NCBI RefSeq assembly: GCF_030272615.1
Contig: NC_081411.1
Span: 158,264,471 to 158,328,470, forward strand
Direction of reading: 5' to 3'
Origin: Cryptomeria japonica
Lineage: Eukaryota > Streptophyta > Pinopsida > Cupressales > Cupressaceae
DNA length: 64,000 nucleotides
The position numbers and the translations under genes were made by a program. Of this stretch, positions 22,650-34,652 are shown piece after piece (within the stretch, counting starts at the first letter, position 1; each line of letters starts with the position of its first letter). The notes beneath the pieces are model-generated. The model was given only the letters and a program-made list of their open reading frames with translations, did not search any database and had not been told where the DNA came from.

Positions 22650-24923
22650 TATTTTGTTTGCGGCAATTCTGCAGCACCTCCATTAAAGACATTGTGGTAG
22701 CAGTATTCTCCATTTATCTTGTAACATCATATGATTTCTTTGTAAAGTATTCTTGACTTTGTCTAGGTTTGGATCTCGTTCCTTGAAAGGGATAAGGTGG
22801 TTGAGGATTGGTGCTTACAAGAGGATCTGGTGGAACTTTCCTATCTTTACGAGGTACAGGCATAATGAATGGTCCTTTCGCTTGATTTCTCAAATTGAAA
22901 GTGTTCCTTGTATTCTGAAACGCTTGCACATGATGAATATGTGGTTCACCCTCTGGTTCTGCTTCAAACTCTCTAAACAAGAAAGTATCAACCAACATAG
23001 CAGTGTTAACCTTGTTATATTCTTTGATGGTACATCCCTTTGGCTATGAATTATCTTGAGCAATCATAATCATCTTCTCGACTTGAGCATAATTGACTTC
23101 AAAATGTGTGGCTATGTCATGTAACCTACATGAATTGGTCATCAGATTCATGTCAATCATATTAATAGTTTGCATATCATTAGTATTATCCCTTCCATCA
23201 GATGATTCTTGTTGACACCCCCATTAGTTGGGTTGGTATTTCATTGTTTAGTGTAGGGTTTGGGGTTGTATCTTTGGTTTTGGTTCTGATTTTGATAGCC
23301 ACGTTGATTACTATATGATTGTGATTGCTTATACCCTCCTTGAGGATTCATATTTATTTGGCTTAAGTCAGAAGTAACCTGAAAAATTATTTTCTTCAAT
23401 GCTTCCACTTTTAAAGAAAGGTGTGAACCTTGATTGGTAGGTACAGATGTTGTTGTTGGGTTTATTATTGACGAATTCAAAGAATTTTATTGTTGCACCA
23501 TTCCATGTGTTTGATCATTGAAATGAACTTGAGAAGCGGTAGCGTTGGGGTTGGTCCATTGTAAATATTGAGTGACCATTTATTGGTTTGCTTGTTGTCT
23601 TGCTACCGGTTGGGGTCCATACAATGGAATGGAATTCATTGTTGGTGCTCTGAGTGGCATTGATGATGCTACCCCTGGGAGTTGATTATGATTTCCATAA
23701 TTCATTCCAATAGGGAGATTATGTCCAATTACTCTAGGGATTTGATTCAACTCTTAGTTCATTTTTCATGGTAAAAGAATAGACTTTTTCTAGGGTATCT
23801 CTGTCTACTGCAGCTATAGTTTGTTTAGTGAGCATTGCACTACAAGGGTCAATGTCCCTAAAATAAGCTTTAATAGCTACTAATTGTATAATTTGGTAAG
23901 GGTCTTGCAACCTTTTGTATCCTCTTTGGAATCTTGTATTGAAAGTAGTCAGGGGTTCATTCACTAGCTTCCTCAATGAGGCAAATTGATAGTACAAAGT
24001 TGTTGGATCTACATATACCCTGAATTGGGCAATGAAAGTCATTTCCAAAATATCCTAGCTAGTAACAGAGTTGGAAGGTAGTGTTAGATACCAATTATAG
24101 TCATTGTCTCCAAGTGAGTATGGGAAGAGTCAACATACCACATCTTCATGTTCAATATGATTATGAATGACTGCATCCTTGAATGCTTCAATGTGTTCTT
24201 TCACTGTCCTGGTCTCCCAAACTCATACTTACTATAAAATTTATCTGGGTTCCTTGGTAAGTCGTGTATCCCTCAAGGTATGTTTCCCAAGGGTGTGTGA
24301 GTTTGGTTAAAGAATTTCATTGGATGTGTTGGTGGATTGTGACTAAGGAAAGGTGCGATGAGGGGTTGGGGACTAGGTATGACTTGTTTTTCAGTTGTAG
24401 GCTGAGACAATTGCAAAGGAGAGTTTATCAAAGACTTTCCCCTAGTTTTATTTCTCTTTTGTCTAGTAACAGGTCCTAATTCTACCAAATCCAATGGGGA
24501 GGAATTTCTCCTAAGAACTTTATGAAACTTGTCTAGAGAGAAGGATGATATATGCTCCAGCGTATTACCTAAATTTATTGGTTGTTGAGGAGGTGGTTGA
24601 AGGTTTCATTGAGAAAGGAGTTTTCTTTGATCTTTAGCTTCTATATGTCCACCTTTTTGTCTTTCATTGTCTAGCACTTCATGCATGCACAACTAATCAC
24701 TGTAATTCTTTCTACTATTCTAAGCAAGGGGATATAGTTGGGAAATTATTTCTTCTTATTCGTAACAAAGGTTGGGTTGTGTGAATGGAAGAAGTTCATC
24801 TCCTAGGAGTAGCATATCAAACCATGTTGCAATAATGTGATGATAACTCAAACAAGCTTTGTTACTTGGGCCCTCCTTCTAGGGCCATTTTTTGTTGATA
24901 GGTATTTTGACACACTCACCCAT
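22650..24923 (-). pseudogene. Gypsy gag remnant
   Basis: A start codon at 24923 (complement) opens a proline- and glutamine-rich N-terminal part. The capsid-like region at 23734-24048 reads FIAQFRVYVDPTTLYYQFASL and LTTFNTRFQRGYKRLQ, matching the retrotransposon gag domain of Ty3/gypsy elements. The C-terminal part (23241-23480) is rich in Gln, Asn, Tyr and Arg, as in nucleocapsid linkers. No CCHC zinc knuckle was seen. Several stops occur, for example near 24270 and 24060, so the frame is broken. Gag forms the virus-like particle in which reverse transcription occurs. Confidence 0.75.
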
Positions 24924-25992
24924 GGTTAGGTAGAATATGAAATGTAAGCCACTTTTCCTAAAAAACAATCAATCTTGAAAGACTAATTACTCCAAGGTCT
25001 CTATAGTCAGGTCACGACGGTGTTGGGTCTCTCAGTGGCTTATGCAATTGTACATATCAAGGGGCCTACTGGTTGTAACAAAACAAACAAAAATCTCTTT
25101 TTTTTGTATTTTTTAATTTACGCTTGATAAACAAACTTCAAAAGATCGATCAAGGTAACAAGAGATAATAACTAAATGAATACAAAACAACTTAGTGTAC
25201 TATAAAGTCAATGGATCACAACAAGTTATTATCAATAACATCTAATTTGTATTCAAAAAGGACGTTCCAGCAAATCTGTGAAGTCATACAACCCACACAT
25301 AAACAAAAATGGCAATCACAAGATCATATAATCAGTCTACTATTTTATCCTCATACACCATTAACATGTGCAATATGATTCATGAAACAACAAAGCTTGG
25401 AGAAATAAGTTGCTAATTCAAATGAAAGAAGATACCAGACTACGAAGAATAGAAACTAATAGAACATGTATAGTAGATCATGCAAACCACAAGCTACTTT
25501 CATATTAATCTTTGTAAAATGAATGACATAATCCTAAAGAGTTCATGGGAAATAAATTACATAAAACTAAATTATCTAGCTAAATGGCCTTGAATCATCA
25601 ATTCATGAACCCGCAATATGGCCCAAATTCTACAATTTATATATTTTAACCCTACATTCTAGGAAGGCATCATGACTGCAAAATAGGATTATAAAAAGGA
25701 GGGAATTATAGTTGACATACAAGTCACTGTCTGTGAACTCTTTTTAAGTGCTACTAAACTAGTACTCAATGTCCACTTCTAAAACGGTGTTCTAGTAGCA
25801 AGAATTTCGAACCATACAAAATAACGCCCAAAAAGCAAGGATCAAATACAACATTAGTTGAAGACCCAGTTGTGGTGGCGGTGATGGTGATCCAACATGC
25901 ATTAGTCCTTTTACAACCACCTATTCATCATTCACTTATTCTTATAGTTTTGGTAGTTGTTGATAAAGAAGTCCAGAGAAGCGGTAGGTGGG
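24924..25992 (-). other. Spacer between unknown ORF and gag
   Basis: About 1.07 kb without a coding signal. On the minus strand, a string at about 25005-25030 (caacaccgtcgtgacct) loosely resembles an aspartate-tRNA-type primer site (tggcgccgt) after CpG decay. If real, the 5' LTR would lie at 25.03-26 kb; if not, this is the inter-ORF spacer of one larger element. Confidence 0.35.
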
Positions 25993-28900
25993 TCAGCAAT
26001 GTAACATCTTAAATTTTGATACTCTAAGTATCTCTTTTATACTTTCCACCTTGATGACCATTTTATCCATTATTGTCTCAGCTTCTTGATATTGGAAAAT
26101 TGCATACATATACCTATTCATTGTGTCCATAGTAACCTTCGCGGTCTCTGCAAAATGATCAACAACAAATGAGTCCCACTTGCTAAGTACCGCCTCTTGA
26201 TGCAACATTTCATCCTATTTGAGGCCGTGGCCATGTCTTCCCAACAATTTAACCAAGAACTTCTCATACTGTTCAAGTGCATCAAGGAGTGGAGGATGTT
26301 CTTTCATATCCTTGATGTGGTTCTGCTCCATTACTTCTATCTTTAGATCTAAAATATCTATACATGATTGCAATTTATCAATAGTCTCTCCTCCCAATAA
26401 ATCCTCTTTTGTAACCACTTCTTCTTCTAACCCTCTGAATTTGTTTAGAATCTTATGCTGTTTGGACAACTACAAAAGTTGTTGTTCCCATATTGTGGAA
26501 TAGTAAATAAGCGTATTTTTATTAAAATAATATTCTTCAACAATTTCCATTGTACTCTGGAAGAATAGTTTTACTTTATCCAATTGATCTTTCGCCCAAG
26601 TCTTAACTATTGTGGCCACTTTACTCATCTCATATAATGCCTTAATATCATCCTATGGAAGCAATGAAGAAGATGGTAAGGCATCATCAGTTCTAAAATC
26701 AAGAGGCTTAGCTACTTCCATAATCAGCTGCTAATACTACCTCAATTGTTCCTTAACCTCTTCTTTTATCTTATATTCCTTCTCCATTCTTGATTACACA
26801 GTTGAGGTTGCAACAACTAAAGTATCCATCTCTCCCCACTTGGTCAGTTTGCCTAGGTTAACCTTAGACACTTGATATTTAGGAGTACCTTGGGATAATC
26901 CCTCAGAATCTTGTACTGGTGCTGCTAAATTGGTGATTACCTCTCGTGAGTCCATCCTTGAAAGATGATGAATTATCTTTTCTCTTTTTTCTCTCCTTGG
27001 AGATTTTGTAATCGCATCCTGTAGAGTTATATTTGGGAGGATGACCTTTTCCTTCTTCGTGAAAGTGAAACTTAACCATTGAGGTACAATGTCCTCTTGT
27101 TCCCCTCCATGCACCATTACATCCATAGTGATCCCATGGGCTTATGTATTTTGATCCTCCTCTTCCTCTTGGTGCTCCTGCTAATCTAGAAGAGTTGGTT
27201 GGCTTTTTTGGAATCGGGTAACTTGTTGAGAAAGATTATCCTAAAGGACTTGATCTGGATCAGTTCATTGTTGTCTTGCTATCTCTTCCAACTTCTCAGA
27301 AACTTCCTCTTCAAATACCTTTAATTTTTCTTCTTCCTATCTTTTCCCATCTCCTTCCAATTGCTGAAGTAATATTTCTTTGTCTTGAGGAGTAAGGACC
27401 ATCCTTTCATCTTGTTCATCATGTTCCTCATCATATCCTTCTTCTTCCATAACCTACATGAATCTCCATTAGTTGCACCTAACTGCTACCTCCTCTGTAA
27501 CCTCCAGTTGTTTTTCTAGTCAAGTTGTAGCAAGATCCTCCTGTGGTTATTTTTGTTTCTTTTCAACTTTCCTCTTCTTTTCTACAACTGCAATTGATTC
27601 ATCATATTCATCAGAATTTGTCTCAACGTTATGGATGATGACATTTTCTCGAGTTGGGATTGGTGAAGGTGTAGCCTTTTATGAACTGTAGGAGTAGGAT
27701 GAGGTTGTCTTGTAATAGTCCCAGTTTGAGAGGCACCCTCTCCTGGAATCATCCCAATAGTAGGAAGAATGGGGTTTATGAAAGCTTGTGGGATTTCTCA
27801 TAACCCTGTCGTGATCCCACATTTGGTAGTAGTTTTTAAGAATTGAGATTCTTTCATTTTGGTGTCCAACTGCCTTTTAAGATCTTGATTATCAATTGTT
27901 ATTGTTGCCTCTTTGGGATCAGTGGAGGTATTATTCCTTGAATCAGACCCATTCTTCTTACATATTCTTTGTGAACTTTGGTTTGAGGGTTATTAGTAGC
28001 TTTGCCTTTTTTCTTCTCCTTGGTAGAACTTGGCCAGATCCTTAAGATTATTCGTTGCCTTGTCGTCTCTAGAACCTTTGCAATAACAATCTCAAAATCT
28101 AGCTCTTCTTGGTTGGACCATCTAATAGGAGTAAGGGGTCTTTGATCAATTCCCTTTTTTTTGAAAGTAGGATCAAGAATCTCACAATCGTCCCTTAAGT
28201 CCTTTGAGATATTTGTTTCAATTTCTAAATTTCTGATCTGTGGCACTAACAACCTATAATATCCTTTCTCCCTTGCTTCAAAGTTGTCCTGCAAATTAGC
28301 CCAATAATCCTCTAAAGCTGGCTTGTGACACTTGTAAGAAACATGCATCATTTGTTTTAGCTTACCATATGGGTTATATTGGTCCCTTGAGTAATCAAAC
28401 TCTTTTAAGCTCAAATCCCATAGCTCTTGTTCCGCCACCTTAGCTACCTGTATATTAGGACATGTATAATGTTCTAAAGAAATGGGCAAAGTAATTCCAG
28501 TCTTATGTTTTAGTGTCAATAATGCCTGTAGGCCCACCAATTGCCTGACATATTCCAAAATAATTATTTTGCTGCTGCAAAATCTTGGTAAAAGAAAAGG
28601 ATTTCCTATGAATCCTCTAACCCATAGATATGTTGATCATTGGTTTTGTAAAAACCAACACCCCCATTCCTTAATCATTTGCATTTATTCTGGGGTTGGT
28701 CTGTATCCTACAGCTCCTGTCAGTTTTATTATTATAGCATAAATAAATGCATCATTTAATCTCTTGAAATGTAGCTTGGCCTGAGAGATAGGCAATTGAG
28801 TGTAATATTCCCACACTCTTCTTTGCCCAGGTTCCTCTCCCAATTTTCCCTCAGTCTTCAACCCTGGGAACTTATCAGCATGATCCACCAACCCATATGG

Positions 28901-29652
28901 CATAAGAAGTCATGAAGAACTTCATTTGGGGGACTGTAATCATCTTATTATGAATATTATCTAAAACTATTTGTGGCTAGTCAAAGTGTTCCTTACCAAT
29001 CAAAATTGTGTTCATATAATGGAACATCCATGTGTGGGAGTGTCTACAATCTACCTTCCCAAAGGATCTGCTCAGCATAATAATAAGGTCTCTTTGAGGC
29101 TCTTCAAAATCTACTCAATATGTTTGTAGCCTTAAGACCTATTTTCCTTGGCTCTTCTATCCATGCCTCAGTAATGTGTCTTTTTTAGTTAGGAGCATTC
29201 TTAAAAAATATGCAAATAGATTAGTCTTCCATTGTCACCGGGACCTTTTCTCTCATGGGTGTTCCAAAGGTCATTCCTATCATGTCAGGTGAAAGGTCTA
29301 CAATCACATTCCCATTTGTGTCAACACATTGTCTTGCCTATTGTTGGTAGTATTTAGCAATAGTCATTATGAGTTTAGGTGATTGCATAACTTGTGGAAA
29401 TATAGTTTCCTCTACCAAGCCTGATCTTTTAATTTTCTTGTATTGGGATTCTAGGGCATGGGGTTTGGTTTCCAGTTTAGTTTTGATGTCTTTGATCTCT
29501 ATGTGCCCGATTTTAGTATCGATCACCCACTGAACTTCGTCCTCCATTTTTTAGGCCAGAGTTTGCCCTTGGTACCGATATTTCATTGTTATAGGCTTTT
29601 TGTCGAGCTTCGCCTCCTCCTTTTTCCTCTTCTTGCCTAGGGATGGGTCCAT
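25993..29652 (-). pseudogene. Long unidentified ORF upstream of gag (broken)
   Basis: From an ATG at 29652 (complement) the minus strand codes, with few stops and shifts, for roughly 1,200 residues. The N terminus is basic (MDPSLGKKRKKEEAKLDKK). It continues with MEDEVQWVIDTKIGHIEIKD and SPKLIMTIAKYYQQ, then DLSPDMIGMTFGTPMREKVP and HITEAWIEEPRK (about 29170). A 219-codon open segment (27899-28558) is hydrophilic and ends in a Lys-rich stretch. The C-terminal third (25993-27126) is rich in Glu, Lys and Leu and looks helical, with LDALEQYEKFLVKLL and similar coiled-coil-like stretches. I do not recognise a family. Its place on the same strand, 1.07 kb before gag, resembles the extra 5' ORF of some giant gypsy elements (Ogre type), but this is inference. 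A cellular or other transposon gene is also possible. Confidence 0.5.
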
Positions 29653-29727
29653 CAATCTATTTTATTCAGGAAGAAAAGATCAATAGTTAACTATTACTTC
29701 ATATTATGAAATCATTACATACTTCAT

Positions 29728-30890
29728 AACTTTAGGGTTCTGAGGCATAAAACTCTTTAAAAAAGCTAATTTCAGGATTTGAAGGTTCCAAAATCCTGAG
29801 TTATGGAAAGGGCAAAACAACTAACTCCAGAACTCCGGGGTTCTAAGGTTCAAGATTTGGAAAAGAACCTCAAAAGGAAAATGTCACAACTCTGGGGTTT
29901 CAAGGTAAGTAAAATATTCCAAGGATCAGTTTCAAAACTCTAGGGTTCTGAACTTCCAAAATTGGGTAAGACAGCTACAAAAAAGACTATGGGATTTAGG
30001 GGTTTTGGAATGCCGACATGGGTAAGACTTTGTCAAATGATAACTTTAGAACTCTGGGGTTCTAAGGTGCTGGGTTGGGTAAAACTTAGGCATTTTAGGA
30101 TTTCAGGGTTCTGAAATCCCGAAATCCCGCAACTTGGGGTTTCTTAAAAATGGAAATCAAATCAGCCAATTTATTTAAAGAAGGAAAAATCTAATCAAAC
30201 CCTAGCTAAAATGACATGAAAAATGAGAAACAAAAACAAACCAATCGAACTAACAAGGCAGTGAGCCAGAAAACAGGAACAAGTGAGGAACCGGAACGCA
30301 TAGAGGGAGAGCTCAAATTTCACAAAGGAGGAATGCACAAATGAATAAAAATCACCCATCTTGCCCTATTTATACCTCCCTCTTTGGCTAGTGTACTACC
30401 TTCCTTAACATGACCTCGGGATTCTGAAATCTTGAGACAAAACAAAGGGAAGCTTGGAACTTCAGGGTTCTGAGGCCCTAACACAAACGCAAAATGACAT
30501 CTTAGGACTCTTTGATTTTGGAGTTCCGAGATGACACACAAAATGAGTTCAAGATTTCAGAATTCCAAAATATCGAAACTCAAATCAAAACATGATTAAA
30601 CAAGAAGAACTCTTAATTGTAGGATTCTGAGACCTCAACACACAGACAAAACAAGACTTCATAACTTCGGGGTTTTGGGGTTCCAAGGTCTCGATAAAAC
30701 AACACAAATAAGACTTCGGGATATTGGGATTCTAAATTTTTGAGGTCTTGACAAAACCACAAAGGCATAGAAAGTGCTTTTGAAGTCTGGGGTTCCAAGG
30801 TTTTGAAGTAGACACAAAAGAAACCAAAAAGGGCACCACAAAACTCTAGGGTTTTAGGGTTTTGAAGTGTCCAAAGAAAAAAAACAAGAG
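29728..30890. repeat. Decayed array of an aactCtgGGGTTCTgagg-like motif
   Basis: I count about 17 diverged copies of a core like aactctggggttctaagg, spaced roughly 40-70 bp, at for example 29730, 29835, 29887, 29935, 30050, 30105, 30452, 30660, 30715, 30785 and 30843. A gap at 30150-30410 contains a TATA box. The last copy (30843) holds two telomere-like TTTTAGGG units. On the minus strand the array encodes recurring NPE/NPK-type residues in frames of 60-94 codons. These look like by-products of the repeat. Confidence 0.7.
30367..30374 (-). promoter_or_regulatory. TATA box, minus strand
   Basis: The complement reads TATAAATAGGGC, a strong plant TATA box. It is about 715 bp upstream of the start codon of the unidentified ORF at 29652 and lies in the gap of the repeat array. 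It may be the promoter of that ORF or the U3/R part of an LTR; no second copy was found to test this. Confidence 0.5.
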
Positions 30891-31178
30891 AAGGCAAAAA
30901 GAAATAAAACCAAAAGATAGGAAAGGGGGACTCGCATTTTCATGTCAAAGAAAATTATGGGGGTAGATATGCAAGGCATAACATGATCTAAATTTGAGCA
31001 TAAAATTCAAAATCCTAAATCTGTTAGGCAGATTGCTAACTCTCTTGAAGTTTCTTGATTCTCCCTCCATAATGTATTTGGCATACATAAGTCTTATCCA
31101 TCTAGATTTAGGATCCTTTGTCATTTTCCACACAAGTTTTGCTCCCAAAGCTTGATTTTGAAGTTGTTGATTGTGGAT

Positions 31179-32440
31179 TGATGCAAGATAGGGACTCTTT
31201 CCTTCAAAATTATAAGACTCAAAATACAAAATACCCTTGTAGAGACTCTCTACTACAAAATAAACTATCTGATTGCAACAAATCATAAACTTATATTCTC
31301 ATCAAATTAGCAACACATAATTATAACTATAGTTTTCAGTGCTCTCTCATCTCTCTATGTTCTCTTCCTCAATTGACCTTGACTATTCCCTAATTGGACT
31401 GATGCCTCCCCTTGATGCTAATTCTATCCTCTAGCCCCTCTTTGGTCCTCACACAAAAATTTTCAAGGTTTTATGACAATTGAGTCAGGGATTTAACTGT
31501 CAAATTTCTATTAGAACACTAGTTATCCTAGCTAACCAGGCAACCTCATGAAAAATCTGTAAAATCTTTCTCCTTTTTAACAGTTTAGAATTTCAATCAT
31601 TGGCAATAGGAAGATAACACACTACTCTTTATCCACAGGTGCTCACCCTAACAACTTGAATCCATACAATAATATAAAAATACAAAAAATAGGCCAAATT
31701 GCAGAAACAAAGTGAATTAAAGAAAATAAGCTTCCAATTTTTGGGGCCAATGATTTCAGATTTTGAAAAAAAAATAGTTACAGAATTACATTGCAAAATT
31801 TAATTTTTTTTCCCCTTTTCCAACCATTTCTCATACAATTTATACCAAATTTTAATTTTCCTGCAGTCACAATAGACCTTTGGGCTGCAAGACATTTCAA
31901 CTTCCAAATCTGATAAATCATTGTTGGACATAGGTGTCAGAATAACAATGCCAAGTTGTTAAATCAATGTTGGACACTCATATTAGAATAAAAATTCAAA
32001 ACATGACTTCTTGATCACCCATCGAAATGAATCATAAAGACAGAGCAACTATTTTAAGTAATCCCGATAGAACAAAAGTACCCCGATGTCACTTATTTCG
32101 GTATAGCTATACCAAACAAGGAATTTGAAGGTCTATTAGAATAGCAATGCAAAGTCAAGTGAATAGATTTTCGTAATACCAGTAGTATAAACTATCTTGA
32201 TGACAACAATGATACCTTATCGGTTAAACTATCCCAATGACAACAAAATGACAACTTTTTGAGCAACTTTATAAATTTGCAAATCATGAATCCAAATTAG
32301 ACATCCAGACCTAAAAAAATGAAATAACATTAGAAATGGTCTCAAGAGACCTTATTGAATCAAAATGGAACTAACCCTAACTCCTAAGACTCAAAACATC
32401 TAATTGACATATTGACTAGACTCCAGACGCTCCTGCACCA
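31179..32440 (-). repeat. 3' LTR of the chromovirus-type element (1262 bp)
   Basis: The left copy aligns with 34653-35771 from tgatgcaagatagggactc to gactccagacgctcctgcacca. It has about 140 bp (roughly 31800-31945) absent from the other LTR. The internal side reads cccgggtgta on the minus strand just before the LTR, in the place of the polypurine tract. Confidence 0.9.
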
Positions 32441-33079
32441 TACACCCGGGCTTGAAAACTTTTCAAGTCTCTTGGAAACTTGATTGCCTTGTCCATCTCT
32501 GACCTTTTGAGGTGTCATCCTTGCTTGAGTACCTTGAACTCATTTCTCTATCACAGTTGCTTCATGCTTGCCATATTTGTCCTTTGACTCTTGCCAAACA
32601 CTCCTAACTCCTTGTCCAATCACTTTTTATGCCTCAGGTTCTCTCTCATTGGAACCCCTAATCCATCATGTTTATCAGATGCAAAATGCTTTATTATTGT
32701 AGAACATGACAGCTTATCAACTTCTTTTTCCACTATAGGACAAATTAGAGTGCCAACTATGATTGTTTTATCCTCCTTCCACCCACCTTGTGGCTACGCA
32801 TATATCTGATCTTTGGCCTTTGCTTGGTCTATGTTATGCATCAGCATATTACCTCTATATCTCATGACTGAAATAGTTTGCAAACCTTCTGATTTATTAT
32901 CTCTAAACATAGGAGTAACTGTGACTTCTCTTGACTCATCTTCACTTACCCTCACCAACTCCTTTCCAACCAAGATGATTTTTGCTGCCTTGCCTCTTAT
33001 TTCTTTAGTCTCCTACAATGGGGTTAATGCAAAAGTTTTTCCATCCTTCTTAATGGTGTAGGTATTCTCTCTACCATCA
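32441..33079 (-). other. Linker where RT, RNase H and integrase are missing
   Basis: From the protease-RT linker the minus strand runs through a Lys/Glu-rich stretch to the 3' LTR with no polymerase, RNase H or integrase motif. An autonomous chromovirus would have about 2.5-3 kb of pol here. The deletion junction cannot be placed without a full-length relative. Confidence 0.6.
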
Positions 33080-33513
33080 TAAAGTACTTTCCTATCAAAT
33101 TGTCATGGCCTTCCAAGAAGTAGATGGTAACAATCCATGGGTAAAATAACACAAAGTACCCTATCTTTATATGCTCCAGTCTGAAACTCAATATAGGCTT
33201 GTTCATTTACCAAAAGTGATTGATTATCATTTACCCAAGATTCTTTGTATGCTGCTTCATGAGAAATTCTTTCTAGTTTCAGTTTATCTACCATCTCTCT
33301 AGACACCATATTGTAAATCCAACTTGAATCTACTACTACCTTGCACACTTTACCTTCACATTTGCACATGATTCTAAACAAGCTCCTTCTTTGAGTCATC
33401 TCCTTCTCCTTAGATTCCTTCAAGAGTTTTCTTCTCAACATCAATGATTCACCTGTATCTAGAGCAGCAACATGATTTGGGGAGCTAACACTTTCACTGT
33501 CATCTTCTTGCAT
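33080..33513 (-). pseudogene. Chromovirus-type aspartic protease
   Basis: The open frame 33103-33513 has KVCKVVVDSSWIYNMVSREM, where plant gypsy proteases usually have DSG(S/A). The catalytic Asp is present but Gly is replaced by Ser, so it is probably inactive. It continues YIEFQTGAYKDRVLCVILPM and ends HLLLGRP, the conserved tail of this protease group. The following segment (VLYDGRENTYTIKKDGKTF, about 33030-33085) is the usual linker to RT. Coding-like sequence continues to about 32700, but no RT domain follows before the 3' LTR. Confidence 0.88.
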
Positions 33514-33599
33514 AATTTGGACTCTCTTTTCACCCCTTCTTTCAACACCACTTGATGTAGATAATTTTCTCTAAGGACACTTTTATTGTGGGTTTCCAA

Positions 33600-34568
33600 A
33601 CTCTTAACAATTATAGAACCTACCTGAAAATGTATTGGAATTCCTCCCTCCACCAAATCTTCCTCTTGTGCCTCTACCTCTGAAATATGCACCTTGTTCT
33701 TGAATTTTGTTTGCATATTCTTGGCTTTCATTTGATTGTCTTGAAGTAGAAAATGTTCCTCTACCCCTAAAGGTGTTGCCTCTACCCCTACTTGATTTGT
33801 CTTCTCTTAATATTTTCTTCCACTCTAATTTCCAATTGAAAACACTCCTCCACCGTCCTTGGATTTGGCACAACTAGTTCATCTTGAATGTTAAACCTAA
33901 GTCCACCAAGGTATGTAGTAACCTTTTCAACCTCATCTTCCATCCTACCTGAGCTTATGATCAACTTGTAAAATGCAGCAGTGTAAGTTTTGACATCTAA
34001 CTCTTTTTGTTTCAAACCTTGGATTTTCTTATACAATTGAACTTCATAGTCTTTAGGAAGAAACTTACCCTTAAGTTTAGCAACCATTATGTCCCAAGAA
34101 AATAATTTGTATTTACCTCTCTTCCTCCTTTCAGCTTGTTCATAGTCCCACCATAATAATGCATGTTCTTTTAGCTGTCTTTGCTATCTTCACCTACTGC
34201 TCGTCAAGAACATCTTCACATTCAAAGTGATTGTCCATAGTTGCAATCCAATCTATAAGTTCTTCATCATCCAAATTACCTCCATACATAGGCAAATCAA
34301 CTTTCAATTTATGTTTGTCACCTTGAACTGCTTTTAGAAGTTTGATTGTCCTTTGTTCCTTAGGGTCCAATTTCTCTTCTCCTTCTGCTTCCTGGAACTC
34401 TTGTTCTTCTTCCTCTTCACTTAAATATCTCAAATCCACATTCCTTCTCTGATTAGACTCTAAGGCTTAAAGCCTTGCCAACACAACATTGTAGGACTCT
34501 TGCAACCTGGTATTTCTCTCTCTTAACTCCTGCAACTCTCTTGCAGTACCAACATTCATAGGGGGCAT
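33600..34568 (-). pseudogene. Chromovirus-type gag
   Basis: A start at 34568 (complement) gives a short coiled-coil-like N terminus (TARELQELRERNTRLQES), then an acidic stretch. LPMYGGNLDDEELIDWIATM (about 34230-34300) matches the capsid start of plant chromovirus gag. LKGKFLPKDYEVQLYKKIQG, then MEDEVEKVTTYLGGL, continue the capsid domain at 33790-34085. An Arg/Gly-rich tail (RGRGN, FRGRG and TRGRFGGGR) follows, and the reading ends at FYNC, where a CCHC knuckle should begin. A stop near 34467 and shifts at about 34190 and 33830 break it. Confidence 0.85.
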
Positions 34569-34652
34569 CTTGTCTTCAACCTCTTACTCACTCTCCTCTC
34601 AAAATTCAAGTATCTCCTTCAAGGAATCTACTCCCTAAGCTTTGATACCACT

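Larger units (their letters stand above)
19735..24923 (-). mobile_element. Ty3/gypsy retrotransposon, truncated, with extra RNase H
   Basis: Minus-strand reading from 24923 down gives gag, aspartic protease, archaeal/plant-type RNase H, then reverse transcriptase. It breaks off near 19735 before the usual RNase H and integrase. No LTRs were identified. The extra RNase H resembles that of Tat-lineage gypsy elements, but there it normally follows the RT/RNase H block. Here it precedes RT, with near-continuous coding between the two. Scattered stops and frameshifts show long-term decay. A weak primer-site-like string lies at about 25005-25030. Confidence 0.8.

Noticed and set aside
25005-25030. 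Aspartate-tRNA-type primer site ahead of gag
   Set aside because: The match needs several changes, and no LTR pair could be found; it is kept only as a remark.
29728-30890. True interstitial telomere array
   Set aside because: Only two units near 30843 resemble TTTAGGG; the rest follows a different longer unit.
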